A DNA stretch of 8,735 nucleotides from assembly GCA_045602325.1 (NCBI GenBank), contig JAZSBH010000022.1, positions 1-8,735 on the forward strand, given 5' to 3'. The DNA comes from CAMEON01 sp045602325 (GTDB lineage Bacteria > Bacillota > Clostridia > Oscillospirales > CAG-272). A program made the translations under genes and the position numbers. The notes beneath the pieces are model-generated. The model saw only the letters and a program-made list of their open reading frames with translations. It searched no databases and had not been told where the DNA came from. This document shows positions 4,990-8,735 of this stretch, one piece after another. The first letter of the stretch is position 1, and the number at the start of each line of letters is the position of its first letter.

Positions 4990-6807
4990 ATGATTCGTGC
5001 ACATGTACTTTGCTGCGGAGGTACCGGTTGTACCTCGTCCGGCAGCCAGAAGATCCAGGACGCATTCGTCCGTGAGATCGAAAAGCAGGGACTCGCTGAG
5101 GAAGTCAAGGTCGTTCAGACCGGTTGCTTCGGTCTCTGCGCCCTAGGTCCCGTAGTCATTCTGTATCCTGACGGCACCTTCTACAGCCGTGTCGAGGAAA
5201 AGGACGTCGCCGAGATCGTCTCTGAGCACCTGCTCAAGGGCCGTCCCGTCGAGCGTCTGGTCTATAACGAGGTGGCAGAAGGCTCCGAGGAGACCCATTC
5301 TTCCCTGAACGACACCACCTTCTACAAGTCCCAGTACCGTCTGGCACTTCGTAACTGCGGTGTCATCAACCCCGAGAACATCGAGGAGTACATCGCCATG
5401 GACGGCTACGCCGCCCTGGGTAAGGTTCTGACCGAAATGACGCCCGACGAGGTCATCCAGACCATTCTGGATTCCGGCCTGCGCGGCCGTGGCGGCGGCG
5501 GATTCCCCACCGGTCTGAAGTGGAAGTTCGCCAGCGGCAACCGCGGAGGTGTCAAGAAGTACGTCGCTTGTAACGCAGACGAGGGTGACCCCGGTGCGTT
5601 CATGGACCGTTCCATCCTGGAGGGTGATCCCCACGCTCTGATCGAGGCTATGGCTATCGCCGCCTACGCCATCGGTGCTGACGAGGGTTACGTATACGTC
5701 CGTGCCGAGTACCCCATCGCCGTGAACCGCCTGCAGATCGCCATCGACCAGGCTAAGGAATACGGCCTTCTGGGCGAGGACATTTTCGGCACCGGCTTCA
5801 ACTTTGATCTGAAGATCCGTCTGGGCGCAGGCGCATTCGTCTGCGGTGAGGAGACCGCGCTGATGACCTCCATCGAGGGTAACCGCGGTGAGCCTCGTCC
5901 CCGTCCTCCTTTCCCTGCAGTCAAGGGTCTGTTCGGTCAGCCCACCGTCCTCAACAACGTGGAGACCTACGCCAACATTCCTCAGATCATCCTGAAGGGT
6001 GCCGAGTGGTTCAACACCATCGGTACCGAGAAGTCCAAGGGTACCAAGGTATTCGCTCTGGGCGGTAAGATCAAGAACACCGGTCTTGTTGAGGTTCCCA
6101 TGGGTACCACCCTGCGCCACATCATCGAGGAGATCGGCGGCGGCATCCCCAACGGTAAGAAGTTCAAGGCTGCCCAGCCCGGCGGTCCTTCCGGCGGTTG
6201 CATCCCCGCTCACCTCATTGATACCCCCATCGACTACGACAACCTGATGGCCATCGGCTCCATGATGGGCTCCGGCGGTCTGATCGTTATGGACGAGGAC
6301 ACCTGTATGGTGGATATCGCCCGTTTCTTCCTGGACTTCACCGTGGACGAGTCCTGCGGTAAGTGCACCCCCTGCCGCGTCGGTACTAAGCGTCTGCTTG
6401 AGCTCTTGGATAAGATCATCGCCGGTAACGGTGAGCTGGAGGATCTGGATCGCATGGAGGAGCTCTGCAACTACATCAAGTCCGCATCTCTCTGCGGCTT
6501 GGGTCAGACTGCTCCTAACCCCGTCCTGTCTACCCTGCGTTACTTCCGCGATGAGTACGTGGCTCACATCGTGGACAAGAAGTGCCCCGCCGGCGTGTGC
6601 AAGAACCTCATTCAGTACACCATCGATGTGGACACCTGTATCGGCTGTGGCATCTGTGCCAAGAAGTGCCCCGCCGAGGCTATCACCCGTACCGACTACA
6701 CCGCACCCGGTCATAAGCTGGCCTCCATGCAGATCGATGCTGCCAAGTGCGTGAAGTGCGGTGCCTGCGTAGCCACCTGTAAGTTCAAGGCAATTTCCAA
6801 GAAGTAA
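4990..6807 (+). CDS. hydB: HydB: NuoF-like FMN/NADH-binding subunit of electron-bifurcating [FeFe] hydrogenase
   Basis: This 605-residue flavin subunit is the NAD(H) entry/exit point of the complex and the probable site of electron bifurcation in this enzyme family. In order: an N-terminal thioredoxin-like [2Fe-2S] domain (C9, C14, C46, C50); a NuoF core with the FMN-binding GRGGGGFPTGLKW (166-178) and the NADH-site NADEGDPGAFMDR (195-207); an SLBB-like region (about 350-400); the NuoF C-terminal [4Fe-4S] site (C456, C459, C462, C502); then an extension with CPAGVC (C532, C537) and two [4Fe-4S] ferredoxin motifs (C550/C553/C556/C560 and C587/C590/C593/C597). The extension separates HydB from plain NuoF. 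The length matches bifurcating HydB proteins, and no domain is damaged. It lies 16 bp after the small ferredoxin-fold gene and 20 bp before hydA. NADP-specific use cannot be excluded from sequence. Confidence 0.97.
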   Translation: MIRAHVLCCGGTGCTSSGSQKIQDAFVREIEKQGLAEEVKVVQTGCFGLCALGPVVILYPDGTFYSRVEEKDVAEIVSEHLLKGRPVERLVYNEVAEGSEETHSSLNDTTFYKSQYRLALRNCGVINPENIEEYIAMDGYAALGKVLTEMTPDEVIQTILDSGLRGRGGGGFPTGLKWKFASGNRGGVKKYVACNADEGDPGAFMDRSILEGDPHALIEAMAIAAYAIGADEGYVYVRAEYPIAVNRLQIAIDQAKEYGLLGEDIFGTGFNFDLKIRLGAGAFVCGEETALMTSIEGNRGEPRPRPPFPAVKGLFGQPTVLNNVETYANIPQIILKGAEWFNTIGTEKSKGTKVFALGGKIKNTGLVEVPMGTTLRHIIEEIGGGIPNGKKFKAAQPGGPSGGCIPAHLIDTPIDYDNLMAIGSMMGSGGLIVMDEDTCMVDIARFFLDFTVDESCGKCTPCRVGTKRLLELLDKIIAGNGELEDLDRMEELCNYIKSASLCGLGQTAPNPVLSTLRYFRDEYVAHIVDKKCPAGVCKNLIQYTIDVDTCIGCGICAKKCPAEAITRTDYTAPGHKLASMQIDAAKCVKCGACVATCKFKAISKK

Positions 6808-6827
6808 GAAAGGGGGAAGTGGATAAA

Positions 6828-8570
6828 ATGGATATGATTACTGTTAAGATCAACGGCGTAGATTATTCCGTTGAGAAGGGCTGCACTGTGCTGGAAGCCG
6901 CCAAGGCCGCCCATATTGATATTCCTACGCTCTGCTACCTGAAAGATATTAACGAGATCGGCGCTTGCCGTCTCTGCCTGGTTGAGGTCTCCGAGGGAGG
7001 CAAGCCCTTCCGTATGGTCACCGCTTGCGTGTATCCCTGCACCGACGGTATGGTCATCAAGACCAACAGCCCTAAGATCACTGCATCTCGTAAGATGAAT
7101 CTGGAGCTTCTGCTTTCCAACCACGATAAGAACTGCCTCTCCTGCGTTCGTTCTACCAACTGCGAGCTGCAGACCCTGTGCCGCGAGTACGGCGTGGACT
7201 CCACCTCCTTTGGCGGTGAGGTCAACAAGTATGAGATCGACGACAAGACTCCCATCATCCGCGACAACAACAAGTGCATTCTTTGCCGCCGTTGCGTTGC
7301 AACCTGTGCAAAGGTTCAGGAGATCGGTGTCATTGGTGCTAACAACCGCGGTTTCGATACCTATATCGGCTCTCCCTTTGACTCTGCTCTGGAGACTACC
7401 TCCTGCATCAACTGCGGTCAGTGTATCGTAGCTTGTCCCGTGGGTGCTCTGTACGAGAGAGACGATACCGACAAGATCTTCGCCGCCCTGGCCGACGAGT
7501 CCAAGCATGTGCTCATCTGCACCGCTCCCTCCGTCCGCGCCCAGATCGGTGAGTGCTTCGGCTACGAGCCCGGCACCGACTGCGAGGGTAAGATGGTTTC
7601 CGCTCTCAAGGCTCTGGGCTTTGACGGAGTGTACGACATGAACCTCACCGCTGACCTGACCATCGTTGAGGAAGCCAACGAGCTGATCGGTCGTATCCAG
7701 AACGGCGGCGCTCTGCCCATGATCACCTCCTGCTCCCCCGGTTGGATCAAGTACTGCGAGCACTATTTCCCCGAGATGACCGAGAATCTGTCCTCCTGCA
7801 AGTCTCCCCAGCAGATGTTCGGTGCCATTGTGAAGACCTACTACGCCCAGAAGATGGGCTGGGATCCCAAGGACATCTTCATGGTTTCCGCTATCCCCTG
7901 TACTGCCAAGAAGTTCGAGTGCGGTCGTCCCGATCAGTCCGCTGCCGGTGTTCCCGACGTGGACGTGGCTGTGACCACCCGTGAGCTGGGTCGTATGATC
8001 CAGAGAGCCGGTATCAACTTCAAGGCTCTGTCCGACGGTCAGTTTGACGATCCCTTTGCCATCGGTTCCTCCGCAGGTGCCATCTTCGGCGCCACCGGCG
8101 GTGTTATGGAGGCTGCTCTCCGCTACGCCGCAGAGGTCATCTCCGGCCAGAAGCTGGAGAAGCTGGAGTTCTCCGAGGTTCGCGGTGTTGAGGGTATTAA
8201 GACCGCTTCCTACAAGGTTGGCGATCTGACTGTCAACGTAGCCGTTGCTTCGGGCACCGGTAACGCCAAGAAGCTCCTGAATATGGTCAAGACCGGCGAG
8301 CTGGACGTTCAGTTCATCGAGATCATGGCCTGCCCCGGCGGCTGTGTCAACGGCGGCGGTCAGCCCATTCAGCCTGCCACCGTCCGCATGAACATGGATC
8401 TGCGTGCTGCCCGTGCCTCCGTCCTCTACAACGATGACGCTAACGCCGACGTCCGCACCTCCCAGGATAACCTGGCCGTTCAGAAGATCTACGACGAGTT
8501 CCTTGGCGCGCCCAACAGCCACAAGGCTCACGAGATCCTGCACACCACCTATATCAAGCGCGGGCTGTAA
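6828..8570 (+). CDS. hydA: HydA: catalytic [FeFe] hydrogenase subunit
   Basis: This 580-residue catalytic subunit produces or oxidises H2 at the H-cluster, with the CpI-like domain set. Clusters in order: an N-terminal [2Fe-2S] (C36, C47, C50, C67); a His-Cys3 [4Fe-4S] (H99, C103, C106, C112); two ferredoxin [4Fe-4S] sites (C150/C153/C156/C160 and C193/C196/C199/C203); then the H-domain. H-domain motifs are L1 TSCSPGW (300-306), L2 IPCTAKKFE (356-364, C358, K361) and L3 MACPGGCVNGGGQP (500-513, C502, C506). The proton-path region LTIVEEANEL..R and the NLSSCKSP stretch are kept. Ser303 stands where most enzymes have the second Cys of TSCCP; Ile356 replaces the usual Met. The ATG at 6828 is preferred to GTG at 6819 because AGGGGG at 6811-6816 lies 11 bases before it but only 2 bases from GTG. 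It ends in the typical AHEILHTTY tail and is the last gene before the terminator. Confidence 0.97.
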   Translation: MDMITVKINGVDYSVEKGCTVLEAAKAAHIDIPTLCYLKDINEIGACRLCLVEVSEGGKPFRMVTACVYPCTDGMVIKTNSPKITASRKMNLELLLSNHDKNCLSCVRSTNCELQTLCREYGVDSTSFGGEVNKYEIDDKTPIIRDNNKCILCRRCVATCAKVQEIGVIGANNRGFDTYIGSPFDSALETTSCINCGQCIVACPVGALYERDDTDKIFAALADESKHVLICTAPSVRAQIGECFGYEPGTDCEGKMVSALKALGFDGVYDMNLTADLTIVEEANELIGRIQNGGALPMITSCSPGWIKYCEHYFPEMTENLSSCKSPQQMFGAIVKTYYAQKMGWDPKDIFMVSAIPCTAKKFECGRPDQSAAGVPDVDVAVTTRELGRMIQRAGINFKALSDGQFDDPFAIGSSAGAIFGATGGVMEAALRYAAEVISGQKLEKLEFSEVRGVEGIKTASYKVGDLTVNVAVASGTGNAKKLLNMVKTGELDVQFIEIMACPGGCVNGGGQPIQPATVRMNMDLRAARASVLYNDDANADVRTSQDNLAVQKIYDEFLGAPNSHKAHEILHTTYIKRGL

Positions 8571-8582
8571 TTTCACTATTTC

Positions 8583-8612
8583 AAAAGGGGTTGCCTTCGG
8601 GTGACCCCTTTT
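8583..8612 (+). terminator. Rho-independent terminator of the hydrogenase operon
   Basis: AAAAGGGGT at 8583-8591 pairs with ACCCCTTTT at 8604-8612. The stem continues inward through two G-U wobbles and two C-G pairs to a TTCG loop (8596-8599), giving 13 pairs closed by a very stable C(UUCG)G tetraloop. The pairing T-run TTTT is followed by GTAAT. It starts 12 bases after the hydA stop. The A-run at its left foot would give a T-run on the other strand, so it may work in both directions. Confidence 0.93.
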
Positions 8613-8631
8613 GTAATAAAAAATTCAAATT

Positions 8632-8668
8632 GGGGTTTATCGGGGAGAACGGGAGAACGACCGGGGGG
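8632..8668 (+). other. Four G-runs with a tandem 8-bp repeat (possible G-quadruplex)
   Basis: G-runs lie at 8632-8635, 8642-8645, 8651-8653 and 8663-8668 with loops of 6, 5 and 9 bases, which fits a three-layer G-quadruplex with a slightly long third loop. Within it, GGGAGAAC occurs twice in direct tandem (8643-8650 and 8651-8658). The segment is non-coding and lies between the operon terminator and the inverted repeat. The last G-run is also the left arm of that repeat, so the two structures would compete. Confidence 0.35.
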
Positions 8669-8692
8669 AACTTCTTGAAAGAAGTTCCCCCC
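8663..8692. repeat. Perfect 13-bp inverted repeat with following C-run (repeat-like extragenic element)
   Basis: GGGGGGAACTTCT at 8663-8675 is an exact inverted match to AGAAGTTCCCCCC at 8680-8692, with TGAA between. A second CCCCCC (8695-8700) follows after AG, then TCAAGAACTTTCTAAAAG, which loosely echoes the arm sequence. No open frame crosses it convincingly. From memory, similar GTTCCCCCC-rich hairpins recur between genes in gut clostridial genomes, so a dispersed repeat is likely, but that cannot be shown from one copy. It lacks a clear T-run, so it is not a typical second terminator. Confidence 0.6.
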
Positions 8693-8724
8693 AGCCCCCC
8701 TCAAGAACTTTCTAAAAGAATTAT

Positions 8725-8730
8725 TTGACA
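8725..8730 (+). promoter_or_regulatory. Consensus -35-like hexamer at the window edge
   Basis: TTGACA at 8725-8730 is a perfect sigma-A -35 hexamer in AT-rich DNA, but the window ends 5 bases later, so the -10 box cannot be seen. It may belong to the next gene downstream. Confidence 0.25.
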
Positions 8731-8735
8731 ATGCT

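Noticed and set aside
6819..6827. GTG start for HydA three codons upstream
   Set aside because: The ribosome site AGGGGG ends only 2 bases before it, which is too close; the ATG at 6828 is better spaced.
5143..8576. Two long antisense open frames opposite hydB and hydA
   Set aside because: They mirror the strongly biased codons of the sense genes, give low-complexity Gly/Val/Asp/Leu-rich translations with no recognisable domain, and have no ribosome site of their own.
1..8735. CRISPR array, tRNA, rRNA, transposase or phage gene
   Set aside because: No regularly spaced repeats, tRNA-like cloverleaf, rRNA segment or mobile-element protein was found; nearly all bases from 268 to 8570 are accounted for by the ten genes.

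Overview
The window holds one complete, single-direction operon, about 8.4 kb with its promoter and terminator, for a trimeric NAD-linked [FeFe] hydrogenase of the electron-bifurcating HydABC type. A second, smaller set of genes sits inside it and looks regulatory. The strong AGGAGG-type ribosome binding sites, extended -10 promoter, clostridial-type hydrogenase sequences and moderately high GC content suggest an anaerobic fermentative member of Clostridia (Firmicutes), plausibly a gut Oscillospiraceae/Ruminococcaceae-like lineage. The taxonomic level is inference.

Layout. Bases 1-267 are an AT-rich control region with a near-consensus extended -10 (TGATATAAT), a pair of AAAATATTT repeats 21 bp apart upstream of it, and an approximately 80-nt leader that can fold into an outer stem with two inner hairpins. 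The first gene is hydC (268-762, NuoE-like [2Fe-2S] subunit). Six accessory genes follow at 793-4559: a DRTGG protein, an RsbW-like ATPase, a ferredoxin/H-cluster-domain protein resembling putative sensory [FeFe] hydrogenases, a second DRTGG protein, a PHP-domain phosphoesterase and a histidine-kinase-type ATPase. The last four are joined by 4-bp ATGA overlaps. The structural genes then resume: a small thioredoxin-like ferredoxin-fold protein (4599-4973), hydB (4990-6807, NuoF-like flavin/NADH subunit with N- and C-terminal Fe-S extensions) and hydA (6828-8570, catalytic H-cluster subunit). A strong UUCG-capped terminator follows hydA. Beyond it is a GC-rich non-coding segment with a perfect 13-bp inverted repeat and G-runs.

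How it may work together. From knowledge of the family, HydA/HydB/HydC form a soluble cytoplasmic complex that interconverts H2 with NAD(H) and ferredoxin. The embedded cassette has an H-cluster protein whose proton-relay cysteine is replaced by alanine, two ligand-type DRTGG domains, two ATPase domains without a phosphoacceptor domain, and a PHP metallo-phosphoesterase. I infer that it senses H2 or redox state and tunes hydrogenase expression or activity. No response regulator, sigma factor or H-cluster maturase (HydE/F/G) gene is in the window, so its output is unknown.

Points worth a second look: the regulatory cassette itself; complementary Cys substitutions in the L1 motif of the two H-cluster proteins (HydA TSCSP, sensor-like protein NSACP); the three-cysteine ferredoxin-fold protein that looks like a paralogue of the HydB N-terminus; the structured leader; and the 3' repeat-like element. 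No tRNA, rRNA, CRISPR array or transposase was seen.
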